Positions 15,774-33,290 of a DNA stretch of 64,000 nucleotides are shown one piece after another; position 1 is the first letter of the stretch; each line of letters opens with the position of its first letter. The position numbers and the translations under genes are program-made. A model generated the notes under the pieces. It saw only the letters and a list, made by a program, of their open reading frames with translations, was not told the origin of the DNA and ran no database searches. The DNA lies in the NCBI GenBank assembly GCA_030620095.1, contig JAUTXW010003827.1, positions 1 through 64,000 of the forward strand, read 5' to 3'. Origin of the DNA: Kuschelorhynchus macadamiae. Lineage: Eukaryota; Arthropoda; Insecta; Coleoptera; Curculionidae.

Positions 15774-15992
15774 TCTTTTCACTTTTATTGGACGCCATTT
15801 TGTTCCATAATATTAGATTCGTACTAATATAATTTAATTAAGTGGGTTTTACTCTGATTTTTTTAGACCCTATATCACATTTAATGATTTATTCTGCAAA
15901 ATTTGATGTCACTTTAATAAAATGATTTTTTAAAATTTTATTTGGCCGCCATCTTGAATTCGTACCACAATTTTACCAGTTTTATTATTTAT

Positions 15993-16293
<301 letters not shown>

Positions 16294-16353
16294 TTTCATT
16301 CCGGGTGTAAATCCGTTCACTACTGTCGTTCTGAAAAGAACAGTTTTGCTGAC

Positions 16354-16395
16354 GTTTCGCTAAAATCACATTTGGCATTTTCGAAGCTTCCTCAG
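16354..16395 (-). ncRNA. Hammerhead-like core in a PLE-type terminal fragment
   Basis: On the minus strand: CTGAGGA (16389-16395), an imperfect stem in which GCT/AGC and AAAAT/ATTTT pair around a bulge, then GAAAC (16354-16358) followed by GTC, a plausible NUH cleavage triplet. It lies in a 150-bp island (16290-16446) between two TA arrays. The island looks like the 3' end of yet another PLE family, because all the other CTGANGA..GAAA motifs here occur in PLE ends. Confidence 0.45.
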
Positions 16396-16442
16396 TAGGT
16401 AAAACACATTGTATTTTTCCATCCGCGAAGGAGTAAAAATCA

Positions 16443-16446
<4 letters not shown>

Positions 16447-16494
<48 letters not shown>
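16447..16494. repeat. (TA)n microsatellite
   Basis: TA run of about 48 bases. Confidence 0.95.
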
Positions 16495-16497
<3 letters not shown>

Positions 16498-16771
16498 TTT
16501 TCACTTTTACTGGACGCCATTTTGTTCAACAATATTAGATTCGTACTAATATAATTTAATTAAGTGGTTTTTACTCTGATTTTTTTAGACCCTATATAAC
16601 ATTTAATGATTTATTCTGCAAAATTTGATGTCACTTTAATAAAATGATTTTTTAATTGATTTTTTAAAATTTTATTTGGCCGCCATCTTGAAATCGTACC
16701 ACAATTTTACCAGTTTTATTATTTGGAAAATATCACTAAAACGATTTTCAGTACGTACGCCTAACTGTCAC

Positions 16772-17007
<236 letters not shown>

Positions 17008-17436
17008 GTCACTTTAATAAAATGATTTTTTAATTGATTTTTTTAAATTTTATTTGGCCGCCATCTTGAATTCGTACCACAATTTTACCAGTTTATCTCT
17101 ATATCACCGCTAGATGACAATAACTGGGTACTTTACCCTATGTTAGAATTTACAATGTAAATATAAGAATTCAGCTGTGGCGTTTCTTTGTTCTACAGCC
17201 ACCTTAGATTAGAAATGTAATAGCTATCATTTGTGGGTTAAGTTATAACAATGTAATGGAATGGCTTAAATGAAAATACCTCCCAAATTATTTGGTATGG
17301 GTATAAAGTATTACATATGAAAAATGTTTAAAATTGTTTGGAGATTTGGATCTTGGTTAGTTTTATAGGTCGTTCCATTAAAATAAACCGAGAAAATATC
17401 ATTTAAAACGATTTTTCAGTACGCCCTAACTGTCAC

Positions 17437-20176
<2,740 letters not shown>

Positions 20177-20545
20177 TCCTACCCCAAAAGTACAACGTGA
20201 TTTAAATAATTTAATTAAAATATTGAAAAATAATAAAGAAATCAATGATAGTACAGCAAAAAACTTAACCAGTTATAATTCCATCGCCCCAAAACTGTAT
20301 TGCTTACCTAAGATCACAAGCCAAATGTTCCTTTAAGACTTATAGTGAGCTGCATAGGCTCGGCTACTTACAACTTATCAAAGTGGCTGACAAACATCTT
20401 AACCACTTCACTTGCGAATAGAACAGATTATAACGTCAGTGATACTTTTGTTTTTGTAAATGCTCTTAATGGTGTGATTTTGCCCCACGGCTATGTTTTG
20501 ATTTCATTAGATGTCGTTTCGTTGTTTACAAACATACCATTTCAA
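20177..20545 (+). pseudogene. Third PLE family C fragment (RT middle)
   Basis: Plus-strand sequence equivalent to 13117-13490 of copy 1, joined head to head with copy 2 at gataccgggatcct. It shares derived changes with copy 1 rather than copy 2: the one-base loss in aagatcacaagcc, aataatttaat for aataatgtaat, and ctaccccaaa for ctactccaaa. It lacks copy 1's stop near 13353. It ends abruptly at catttcaaataaaa, where the inverted 20546-20714 repeat begins. Confidence 0.85.
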
Positions 20546-20711
20546 ATAAAATTTTAAAAAATCATTTTATTAAAGTGACATCAAATTTTGCAGAATAAAT
20601 CATTAAATGTGATATAGGGTCTAAAAAAATCAAAGTAAAAACCACTTAATTAAATTATATTAGTACGAATCTAATATTATGGAACAAAATGGCGTCCAAT
20701 AAAAGTGAAAA

Positions 20712-20714
<3 letters not shown>
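20546..20714 (-). repeat. Inverted copy of the 15.8/16.5 kb repeat
   Basis: Reverse complement of most of 15770-15950, ending in agtgaaaagaca next to a TA array, just as at 16495. No coding content. Confidence 0.85.

Positions 20715-20767
<53 letters not shown>
20715..20767. repeat. (TA)n microsatellite
   Basis: TA run of about 52 bases between the family C repeats and PLE family D. Confidence 0.95.
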
Positions 20768-20773
<6 letters not shown>

Positions 20774-21074
20774 TGTGTATATTTCAAAACAAAGACGGGC
20801 ACAGTATTTATAACATAGAACGGACACAGTGCTCACATGTATTTTAAAATATAAACTGACTAGTCGAAGCTCATATTATTCTTATTTCTACCTTAGCCTT
20901 TTTTTTCCTATTAAATATTGATAACGATAACATATACTGGTGGAATAATATATATATTTATTTTGATTTTAGTAGGTGGGGTATTATTTAATAACATTGT
21001 AATAAATTTTACTTAAGTTTTTTATGTCAGATTTGTCATTTATAGAATTTTTATTTTTTTTATGTATAACATTT

Positions 21075-21768
21075 TCAGGAATTCCCTCTTTCGCTGATTT
21101 GGCTGCTTTTAAGATTTGTGTTTTTTAATTTATGGGAGGTTTGGGTCTCCTGATTTGTTAGGGCTGTTTTATTTTTCTTGTCATACTTGTGGCCATTTAT
21201 GCGATTTTGTAGGTATTGTGTTGTTTGTCCAATGTATACAGGCGAGCAGTCAGAGCATGGTATTTCATATATGGTGTGGGTTTTTCGGTTTTTAGGTGTT
21301 TTACTTTTAACTGAACTAAAATAATTTTTGAGAAGATTATGTCCTTTATGGCACACTGAAATTTCATGTTGTTTAAAATATGATTGTAGATTTTCAGACA
21401 GTCCCTGTATATATGGAATTGATAAATAATTTTCGGTTTTTTTTTATTTGATTGTTGTGGATCGTTTTTAAGAATTTTTAGCCGGGAGTTAAATAAAGTG
21501 TTAATTGATTTTATGGGATATCTGTTTTTAACTAAAGTTTCTTTTGCTTTCTTTATAGCATTGTTTTTAAAATTTAAGTCGCTTAATTTTATTGCTCTGT
21601 CTGCTAATCCGATTATAACTGACTTTTTTTGAGATATGGGGTATTGGGAGAAGTAATTTAAATAACGACGAGACCAAGTTTTTTTGGTATACCATTCTGT
21701 TTGTACTTTATTATTTTGGTTATGAAGTGTCATGTCTAAAAAATTGATCTTATGGTTGTCTTCTATTT
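21075..21768 (-). pseudogene. PLE family D RT thumb and GIY-YIG endonuclease
   Basis: From right to left: NFLDMTLHNQNNK (end of the RT palm), RRYLNYFSQYPISQKKS and IGLADRAIKLSDLNF (thumb). After frameshifts come the endonuclease core YEIPCSDCSPVYIGQTTQYL and the conserved Arg in QNRINGHKY. The C-terminal third of the domain is degraded and its final codons lie near 21060. Most of the RT is missing, so this is a 5'-truncated dead copy. Distinct in sequence from families A and C. Confidence 0.85.
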
Positions 21769-22253
21769 CGATGGAGTACTACTAAGTAGAGGGAATTCCT
21801 AGAAATGTTATACATAAAAAAAAATAAAAATTCTATAAATGACAAATCTGACATAAAAAACTTAAGTAAAATTTATTACAACGTTATTAATTAATACCCC
21901 ACCTACTAAAATCAAAATAAATATATATATTATTCCACCAGTATATGTTATCGTTATCAATATTTAATAGGAAAAAAAAGGCTAAGGTAGAAATAAGAAT
22001 AATATGAAATTCGACTAGTCAGTTTATATTTTAAAATACATGTGAGCACTGTGTCCGTTCTATGTTATAAATACTGTGCCCGTCTTTGTTTTAAAACTAT
22101 ATACATGTTGTGTTAAATGTTAGTTTATTATTTTAATAGAGCACAACGATGAAACCACTAGGATTTTTAAGTAATTACTTCATTAGGTGAGTCGAACTAA
22201 ACACATATTTTAAACTTTTCAAAAAAAAACTTAACTAATAAATTGTTGTAGCA

Positions 22254-22281
22254 CTGATGAAGACTAGATTCTAGTCGAAAC
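22254..22281 (+). ncRNA. Hammerhead ribozyme core in PLE family D 3' end
   Basis: CTGATGA (22254-22260), A, a perfect 6-bp stem II GACTAG/CTAGTC with loop ATT, then GAAAC (22277-22281). This is a full match to the hammerhead core. Downstream gtttggta could form a one-base-pair stem III and offer GTA as the NUH cleavage triplet. It lies in the plus-strand PLE 3' region, as known for PLE hammerheads. It is the best ribozyme candidate in the window. Confidence 0.65.
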
Positions 22282-22406
22282 GTTTGGTAATACATAAGAA
22301 TCTCTACACCTATATGATGTCTTCAATATCTTCCATTAAAGAACCAAGTACCCAAGAAACTCTACTTTAAGAATATATTTTATTGGTTCAAGAAATAATT
22401 TTTCAA

Positions 22407-22407
<1 letters not shown>

Positions 22408-22457
<50 letters not shown>
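22408..22457. repeat. (TA)n microsatellite
   Basis: TA run of about 50 bases just after PLE family D. Confidence 0.95.
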
Positions 22458-22460
<3 letters not shown>

Positions 22461-22912
22461 TAAATTATTTTAAACATTCTTAAAAAATTATTTTGGAATG
22501 GATTTTGCTTGGATTCTACCACATACATTAAATTATTAATTTAATTTTTTCGTTTGACATTTATTGCCTCAAATACAGGTTGTTGGCAATACTACTAGAC
22601 TAGTTCACTGTTCTGCATGAAAATCCTCCCCGCCATACTAGTATGTTATTTCGATAATATCTATCTGTGTAACCCTTAACCTTCTCGTATCACGTATCAA
22701 AATCTAGAGAAAATCAACAATGTTTTGAATGAATGCAAAGCAGGTATAAGGATTTACCAGTGCGGTATATAAGTTGTTACATTATGCCGGCCTGCGACAC
22801 TACCAAGTTTTTCCTAAGTTCAGAGAAATCGGCCACAATCTGGCAACACTGCATGGGGGACAAAACTTGGGCTCCCAAAATTAGTTTGCACACTTGCTTA
22901 AAACCTTAACAA
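22458..22912. other. Unassigned stretch
   Basis: No coding frame, repeat or RNA gene recognised. Confidence 0.5.
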
Positions 22913-23590
22913 GATGACTATATTCTCAGCCATGAGACCTGTACCTTATGATCGTTCTAGCGAACCTGTCCCTAAGCCTCCAGAAAAATACGAAATTGGC
23001 TCGAAATCGGATGATGAACTATATGATTTTGAACCAAAAGCCGCTCTAAGTATTTAAGAGGGAGATGATTATGAATGTAATAGCAGTAAACAGCCCCATT
23101 TCAGGAAGTGCTCGGTGATCTCATTCGTGATTTGGATCTTTCTAAAACAAAGGCACAGCTGCTTGGATCGCGTTTACAGCAGTGGAATCTTTTGAAAAAA
23201 AAAGAGTTTATTGAATCTTCGAAGACAAGTCTAAAGGCAGTTTTATTGTTTAATAGAAACGAACAACCATCTATTCCCGTGGGTTAAGCTGTAAATATGA
23301 AAGAAGAACATGCGTATCTTACTCCAAAGGACAAAAAAAGAATAATCATGAATCGAATATCTGTGCCAATCTAAAAGTCGTTACACTACTCACAGGACTG
23401 CAGGCTACACCAAATATTGTTGTTTTTTATGTGAATGGGACAGCAGAGCCAGAAACCAAAAAAGGGCGTGGAATGTCTTCAAAAATGTGTGTAACAACTT
23501 CCTGGTAACAAGAAATTGGAGAACTACAAGACGTTAGGTTGCAACATGCCACAAATTGCTGGCGAATTTTCTAGAGATTTTAAAACTACA
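22913..23590 (+). pseudogene. Degenerate remnant of an unnamed multi-copy arthropod protein
   Basis: In the plus sense an acidic N-terminal part (about 22913-23050) is followed by EVLGDLIRDLDLSKTKAQLL, GSRLQQWNLLKKKEFIES and SLKAVLLFNRNEQPSIPV, then after frameshifts NNFLGNKK near 23500 and KTLGCNMP. This pattern matches, from memory, a multi-copy hypothetical protein family of arthropod genomes, probably transposon-derived. I cannot assign a function. Stops near 23056 and 23287 and missing internal segments make it a pseudogene. Confidence 0.4.
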
Positions 23591-23694
23591 ATTGTTAGGC
23601 AAATACTATTATATCTAGGAAAACTAGTCAATAATTAACAGTACAAAATAAAATTTTGAAAATATTAACAACGATTAATCTGAAAAAAAGTAAA

Positions 23695-24560
23695 AATGTT
23701 TAGGATCTTAAACAAGCACAAACCTTATATTTATACAATTCTTTGTAAGGTTTATATTTTGACAAACATTTATAGTTCTTTGTTACAAACGCTTTATTTT
23801 TTCCTTTCCTTTCTTCAAGAGTTCGTCGATCGTCTGATCATGTGTTTCTTCGTGAAGACCGACAAAATCTTGACGAAAAGAAACTACAAAACACTACAGA
23901 AGGATCCCATAAGCGCAATCGAGAGCAAGGTATACAGGATATTTAAGAAATATAGTGTCTACATCCCATATAGGACGCAGCAAGTTAACTCCATATTACA
24001 GCAAGGCACCTCATCTCTATGGCTTGCTAACGATCCACTAATCAAGCCTGTCTCTAAAACCAATTACAAGCTCCAGGGACTCACCAACAAGTGATTTAGC
24101 CAAATTTTTGTTAGATATCGTTCAAACTTTACAAGGTAAGATGAATTCATTTGTTCAAAATTGAAACCGTTTAGTCAATATTCTTAAGGACACGTTACGA
24201 CAGGAAGATAGATTAATTAGTTTTGATGTAGAAAGTTTATACACAAATGTTCCGATATGTGAATCATTAGACATAATTAGGCAAAGGTTGAGGGAATACG
24301 AAACACTCTTTAAACGAATGAAGAACTATTGGAATGCTGTCTTCCTAACTCCCACTTTCAAGCGAAAGATTTTTTTACTCACAAGATGATGGTCCCCCGA
24401 TGGGGTCATCCCTCTCTCCGGTAGTAGCCAATATTTATATGGAGTGTTTCGAAGAACACCCAATAAATACTGCTCAAATCAGGCCGAAACTTTGGCTTAG
24501 TTGTGTGGGCAATACTTTTATTATTTGGACTTTGAATTTTTCAATCACTTAAATAGCATA
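23695..24560 (+). pseudogene. PLE family G RT fragment
   Basis: Starts with KILTKRNYKTLQKDP and continues, after a frameshift near 24060, with LAKFLLDIVQTLQGK, RLISFDVESLYTNVPI (motif A with Asp), then MGSSLSPVVANIYMECFEEH (near 24400-24450) in another frame. The active-site box following it reads VGNTFIIW, so the catalytic Asp-Asp is lost. No endonuclease follows. The motif order is that of PLE reverse transcriptases, and the sequence differs from families A, C and D. Confidence 0.75.
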
Positions 24561-24979
24561 AGAATATTAGTATTAGTTATTAAGTATTAAGTATTAAGTT
24601 TACAATGGAGAAAGAGGAAAATTTTTCTTTGCATTTTCCTGACGTTCACGTTAAGCAATCTGCAGATGGTATCATAACTACACTAAAACCCATACACACA
24701 CTGGATAATATCTCAACCAGGGTTCTAACCATTTTGCAGCAACAGAACAATCATAAGAATACTTTAAAACCGAGATGCGACAACTTCTAATAATACGATG
24801 GACCGATAATTTAGAAGTGACAATAAAAGAAACCAAAACCCTTAGAGATGAACCTTAACCTTAAAAGAAATTAAAACCTTTCTCAGAAATTAAGTGTCTC
24901 AAGGTGGTTTAACTGCTTTGGCAATGCTTTCCATTGAGGAAGAGTTCATATTGTAAATAAATGGTAAAAATATTGTATT

Positions 24980-25451
24980 TTGTATATATATTGTGTACGG
25001 TCTTACTCGATTCCGCATCGCAATCAAGTTTCGTTAGTTCTGCTCTGATGAAAAAAATTAGGTTTGCATTCTTCGAAATTAATTTTCCAGTTATTAGAAT
25101 TAAAAAAATCAAAACAAGAATTTCATATTGTATTGAGATATCACTTGCTTCTCCGTACACGAGTTATAAAACGAGGTTAAAATCTCTAGTTTTGACTACA
25201 ATAACGGAAATTAGTTTTATTCTTTAAAATTAAGCAATCCTCAAGAATTGCCATTATCAGATCCAAATTTCAACGTTTCCCCGATTATCGATATGCTATT
25301 AAGTTTGACGTGTTTTTACAATTAGTCAAAAGTCTCGCGAAAATAACCTTAGCAGTTTGGATAGTATCTCGTGCGATTCCTAGTGGTTAACGGATGATTG
25401 GCAATGTATATCTCCTTTCATTGATAAAGATGAGATTGTAGTCGTTTATGT

Positions 25452-25525
<74 letters not shown>

Positions 25526-26000
25526 ATCACGCAGGACACGAAAGTTATGGATGAAATTAATCAAAAATATCACGGGAAAAACAAATATCCGATTACAGTC
25601 GAATAAAATGTTAAATCTCTAAGAGATTTTTGAGTTTCTAATTTTGACAATTTTTATACAATTTTCAGAATATCTTCCTGGAATGTGATAAGGTAATAAG
25701 GTAACGAAAAGATTTCTACTCTCATTTGTGGAAAAATATTTGATCCTCTCGGCATTTTAGGTCCTCTGTCGATAAGCAAATTAATAATTTAAAAACCATT
25801 AAAAATCGACTGGGATGAAAAGTATTCCGAATCAGCTAAACTCGGAATAGTTAAATCCAAGAAACGAAGTATGACAATTCTCGTCATTATTTTTAAATCT
25901 AAACAAATTAATGCGAATTGTTGCTTACTGCTTAATATTCCTTCTAAAGGAGTACCGGAAAGCTGAGCTTTTTTAAAACTCAACCAAGTAAAACGCTTTT
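24980..26000 (+). pseudogene. BEL/Pao retrotransposon pol remnants
   Basis: Near 25005 the frame reads LLDSASQSSFVSSALMKKI, the aspartic protease active site (D-S-x-S-Q) typical of BEL/Pao elements; the region continues with KSLVLTTITEIS and TLAVWIVSRAIPSG (to about 25390). A gap with a (TA)n array follows. At 25700-25830 the frame gives TKRFLLSFVEKYFDPLGILG and then KIDWDEK, the RT thumb of BEL/Pao. The RT palm between them is missing. No LTRs were identified. Antisense frames over this region are shadows. Confidence 0.75.
25455..25520. repeat. (TA)n microsatellite inside BEL/Pao remnant
   Basis: TA run of about 66 bases between the protease and RT-thumb remnants, at the place where the RT palm is missing. 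Confidence 0.95.
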
Positions 26001-26133
26001 AATTAAGATTTCAAGGCACTCTATTTCACATAAGAAAAAAATATTGACCAATAAACGGTAAACAACAGCGTACACTATTTTGTAAGTTCAGTAATATCTA
26101 TTACTTCGCAGAGCATGCTGAGATTGGCAATGT

Positions 26134-26136
<3 letters not shown>

Positions 26137-26202
<66 letters not shown>
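26137..26202. repeat. (TA)n microsatellite
   Basis: TA run of about 65 bases. Confidence 0.95.
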
Positions 26203-29245
<3,043 letters not shown>

Positions 29246-29249
29246 TTTA

Positions 29250-29459
29250 AATAAATATATGTATTTTAGATGCAAAGATTGGTTTAAAGCTATCGGCAGG
29301 GAAGATCTTGAAAAAAAAATTAAAAAACTACGGTATTTGAGAAAACAAGTAAAAAATATTAATACAAAACTGCTTTTGGTTATGTATGTGGGTACTTATC
29401 GTCTTTGTTTACTCTTTTTAAAGCATATACAAATGATTAAAGATATTTTGGAAGTTTAA
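29250..29459 (+). pseudogene. Possible THAP zinc-finger fragment
   Basis: The frame contains RCKDWFKAIGREDLEKK and, further on, YRLC, which resembles the C..W..xxGRxDL and later C-x-x-H parts of THAP DNA-binding domains found in P-element-type transposases. It directly follows a possible splice acceptor (ttttag near 29270). The N-terminal Cys pair and most of the domain are absent, and the frame ends after about 66 codons. The similarity is short and may be chance. Confidence 0.25.
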
Positions 29460-29754
29460 AGTCTGCCAATGAATTTTTTATTTATTACATTTATAAATTG
29501 CATAAAAATATTCATTTTTTGTTTCGACAAACTTTCTCTAAAAATGTTTCGAAAACTGAAACAAAAGATTGTTTTATACTCTGAAATATACAAATAAAAG
29601 TTTTAACGCAGTTTAGATTTGAATGAATAAACTTCAGATTATTAATATAAGTTTTAAAAACTTATTATATTAACAATTTTTAAATAACTTAAACAATATT
29701 GTTTTAATATAAAAATTTTCATCTCTTAGCTCTTTATTGTTAACAGTAACGTCT
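29460..29754. other. AT-rich stretch, no gene seen
   Basis: No feature recognised before the PLE family F terminal sequence. Confidence 0.45.
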
Positions 29755-30164
29755 AGGTATAGCAGGAAAAAAGGACGAGTGCGTTCAAACTCTTTTATTA
29801 TACAAGCTACGTTTCGATGATTACTTGAATCTTTTTAAGGCTAAAAACAATCATGTATAAGAACAGAAAACTGCAATAAGACGATCAATTCAGTATTGAT
29901 TTATAACACAACATACATTTTTTGGTATGATATCTGTTCACTTACCTTAATAAAATATAGAGTAAGATTCGCATATGCGTATTCATTTATTTGATCAAGA
30001 CACTGAAAATACATTGCTGAGATGTAACATCTGCCACAAATGCACGACGTTGCCTATTTGTGTTGTAATTACTGAGACATAAGATATAAATTCTTACATA
30101 ATACATACATATTTAATATATTCATAATTATCAAATTATATTTTTTTTTTTTTATTATTTTTAT

Positions 30165-30207
30165 ACCCCAATCATTATTATTAATATTATTATTATTATT
30201 TCTTTCT
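30165..30207. repeat. (ATT)n / (AAT)n tail of LINE
   Basis: An imperfect ATT repeat lies just downstream of the minus-strand LINE reading frame. Short tandem-repeat 3' tails are common in several LINE clades, so this marks the element's 3' end. Confidence 0.7.
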
Positions 30208-30262
30208 TTCACCTTTCGGTGGTTTGCAGGGTTCAGCGTGCACCAGGGGTAAACCACATCCC

Positions 30263-31110
30263 TAAGGTACTTTCTTCATCTTATGCCTTCCGGGTATATC
30301 TTCTAGTACTTTTTGACTGTTTCTTGGTATCAAACCCGTTGCACTTATGTTTACTGAGATTATCCTAGTCTTCACGTGCCACATTCTCTGGATTTCTATT
30401 TCGGGGTCTTTATATTTAGTTGTTTTTCGGCCTCTTTCTGAATCACGTTATAGTTAGATGGTAGAGTCGACTGTGAGACAATTGTTGTTTTCCTTTTGTC
30501 TTTGATAACTAAATCAGTCTTATTGGCTGGTATATGCCTATCTAAGTGTATTTGCATGTCGTATATGATCGTGACTTTTTGCGCCTCCACTTCTGGGTTC
30601 GGCTGATGATGGTACCATTTTTCGGTGACTTTATTATAATAGAACTTGCCAATATCCCAGTGTAGATGACTGGCAACGGCAATATGTCTTTCCAAGTAGT
30701 AAGTATTTTTGCGAGTATTGGACATCCAGATATCATATGCTGAATAGTTTCATTCTCATTTTTGCAAAGTCTCCACTTTGGATCTTCCGTTGTGTGATGA
30801 ACTCTTCTGTAATACTTGATAGCGATGGCCGGATCGTGGGATTATCTAATGAGTGCTTCAATCTCTCCTTTCAGTTCCCCGTTTCTTAGCCAGTTCCATG
30901 TTAAGTTTTTCTCAATGTGTTCTTTTCACACTTCACTTAGGAATTGCCCATGGAGTGGTTTGTCTTCCCAGTTTTCTCTCACTTTTCTCTCTCTTTCTCT
31001 CAAGCCTTTTAACTCTTTTTGTTTCCTGATTCGTGGGGTCTGTGTTTTCTACCTTCTCCTCTCCCTTTTCGTTGCCAGTATTTTGTCTACATTTTCATTC
31101 TCATTGTTTA
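30263..31110 (-). pseudogene. LINE ORF2 C-terminal region, frameshifted
   Basis: From right to left: RENWEDKPLHGQFLSEV, WNWLRNGELKGEIEALIR, then a zinc-finger-like block WRLCKNENETIQHMISGCPI, then LHWDIGKFYYNKVTEKWYHH and LVIKDKRKTTIVSQSTLPSN; after a frameshift near 30430 comes KYKDPEIEIQRMWHVKT, LIPRNSQKVLEDIPGRH and a stop near 30263. I recognise this as the C-terminal part shared by a group of animal non-LTR retrotransposons. RT is absent, as expected for a 5'-truncated insertion. It is inserted within PLE family F sequence. The plus-strand frame at 30816-31118 is a shadow. Confidence 0.75.
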
Positions 31111-31309
31111 TATCTTAGGAGTTTATATTTTTTATTATTATTATTACTATTTTTATGACCCATAATACTTTTTTTAATTTTATAACTAAATCTTTATAAA
31201 TGATTTATTTTTTAGAATTCTATTCAGAAGAGAAGATATATGTTATTTAAGTTGCTAACGTCATTTCGATGATTTATTCCTTTTTGTTGGTTTACTTGTA
31301 TAAAAATAA

Positions 31310-32445
31310 TTTATACAATGGTACGTTTATAAAAGCTACTACCCAGTATCAAAATAATGTTGCCACATGAACAAGGAATCTCATAGATCAACTCAAACTG
31401 CTTTAATAGTGGGATGGAATCCTTGAGTTTACTAAGTAACTTAGCTGTTGTGTTTAGATTATAAACCACAATTTTAATATCAATCATCAAACACTTTTTT
31501 AATTTTATGTGATAAATCATATATAAAAAGAAATCGAAAATATTTATGTTTGTTGAATTGATTTTGAACGATAAATAACTCGTTGCTAATAGTTTTTGAA
31601 ATATTTTAGGTATCTTTTTAACGCATTTTTATTTGCCTAAAAATTTTTAGTTCGGTAAATCAGATTATTAATAGTAGTTAACTTATGTTGACCCGAGTGA
31701 TAAGAATAATAATTAAGAATTCCAACTGAGCTTGTAAGTTTTATATACAAGTACCGTTATCATCCCTAACCAGCAAAATATCCAGAAATGATATTTGTTT
31801 GTCGTTCTACTTCTATTGTGAACTGAATTTTCTCATTGATACTCTTAAATATCTCCACGATTTCTTTGTCTTTATGTCTTGGTATTACCATAATTATATC
31901 ATCCACGTACAATTATAAAAGAGTTATATTAAAGTAAATTTTATGACATATATCTCTGTTTTTATATAATACAGTACACGGCTAGCTGGATTACCCATCG
32001 CACTGCCATCGAGTTGCTGGAAGAATTAATTTTTAAATATGAAATAACTAGTATCAAAATAAAGTATAACTAATTTTATTATTATTTAGCTAGCATATGC
32101 AGAAATATGGCGTTTGTATTTATTAATAATTTGGATGGATATTTCTGATATATTCGTGAATGAAGATACGTAACGTCCAGATTGACTAAAATATAACTTG
32201 GCCGTAAAATTATATTTCTTATCGATTCCCCGAAATCAAACGAGTTTTTAATATTTTATTGAAAAGATGTTGTTACTGGGGTCAAAATTTTATGTAAGAG
32301 AGAATCTATTTTGCGAATTGGTGAGTTAATACAACTAACCACGAGTCTCATATTTATTCCTTGTTTATGTGTTTTCCTTAATCCATATAATTTGTGAGGA
32401 ACAGATGATTAATTTTTTAATGTAATCAAATCCTTATTTTTTATT
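31310..32445 (-). pseudogene. PLE family F RT and linker remnant
   Basis: From right to left: SSVPHKLYGLRKTHKQG and MRLVVSCINSP (RT fingers), TRLISGNR; then in other frames QWQCDG (from the G-x-x-M-G box near 32000), the active-site LYVDDIIM (near 31900), KEIVEIFKSINEKIQFTIE, and finally LNTTAKLLSKLKDSIPLLKQ with YEIPCSCGN, the start of the GIY-YIG domain (near 31350). There are many stops and frameshifts. The endonuclease is cut off after its first strand. Confidence 0.75.
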
Positions 32446-32759
32446 ATTATTACTATTTTTTATGAGAAAAGACCAAATTGTTCGGATGTAACCTCACATC
32501 TGCCACAAGTACAAAATCAGTAAGTAATACGCTTTAACAGAGGAAGAGTTGCCTATTTGTGTGTAATTACTTTAGTTAAAAAAACTTACCGATTTAAAAA
32601 AGAAGGTAAGAAATCTGGTCACATTTGATTGGTTTCATTCTATTGAAATTTCTATTAAAGAATTTATGATACAAAAATCACACTGATCAAATTAAGCAAC
32701 CTTAAAAAGCTAAACGAACTGTACACTACTCAAATAATGTATTTATTTTTAATTATACC

Positions 32760-33290
32760 AGTGTAAATCATCATAAAAATTCTGAGAAAATATTGGGTCT
32801 AGGCTCAAAATTTTCGTTACCAACGCCTTATCACTAAACACAAGGATAAAAGATTTGGAATATGGCATTTTAGATTTAGAGAACTTCACCATCATTTTAA
32901 CCGACGTTAGATCAAAAACAGTAAACATTATTATTAACTTTTTCAACAAAACAATAATAAAAGAAAATCAGGGATTAAGTTTATATAATAATATTCTAAC
33001 ACAATACAAAAAAACAAATTGTTTTTTTAAAAAGTCATTCAGATATAATCATATGCCGAGCAGATAAAGAAAATTCTACAGTGTTGATGTATGAACAAGA
33101 TAGGATTTATACAAAATAACTTATGACCCAAGATCGAGATATCAAATCCGGTGTAATTCACTAATCAATGATATTAAAGAGCTAGGAAAGTTCGAAAATA
33201 AAGATTTAATTAGATAAAAAACTATTCATCTGTCCCTCCTAAATTATATGGTTTAAGAAAAACACATAAACAAGAAATAAACTAACCCAT
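32760..33290 (+). pseudogene. PLE family F RT N-terminal fragment (plus strand)
   Basis: Reads ILGLGSKFSLPT (compare LGPKFGVPV in family C), then NIIINFFNK, YKKTNCFFKKS, DKENSTVLMYEQDRIYTK and, after lesions, the VPPK..LR.THKQ block near 33240. That block is also the upstream end of the minus-strand copy at 32400, so the two copies overlap only there and face away from each other. Several stops are present. Confidence 0.65.

Larger units (their letters stand above)
20780..22400. mobile_element. PLE family D with inverted 3' regions
   Basis: 20780-21061 is the reverse complement of about 21811-22105, with few mismatches (cgggcacagtatttataaca against tgttataaatactgtgcccg). The left one is the 3' end of the minus-strand PLE at 21075-21768; the right one belongs to a plus-strand copy that retains only the last codons of the endonuclease (near 21800) plus its 3' UTR with a hammerhead-like motif. 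(TA)n arrays flank both outer ends. This is the third facing-PLE arrangement in the window. Confidence 0.8.

Noticed and set aside
24605..24790. 61-codon plus-strand frame upstream of the BEL/Pao protease
   Set aside because: Could be a gag trace, but nothing in it is recognisable as BEL gag, so it is not called.
30816..31118. 100-codon Ser/Leu-rich plus-strand frame
   Set aside because: Antisense shadow of the LINE ORF2 C-terminal region, whose minus-strand frames carry clear motifs.
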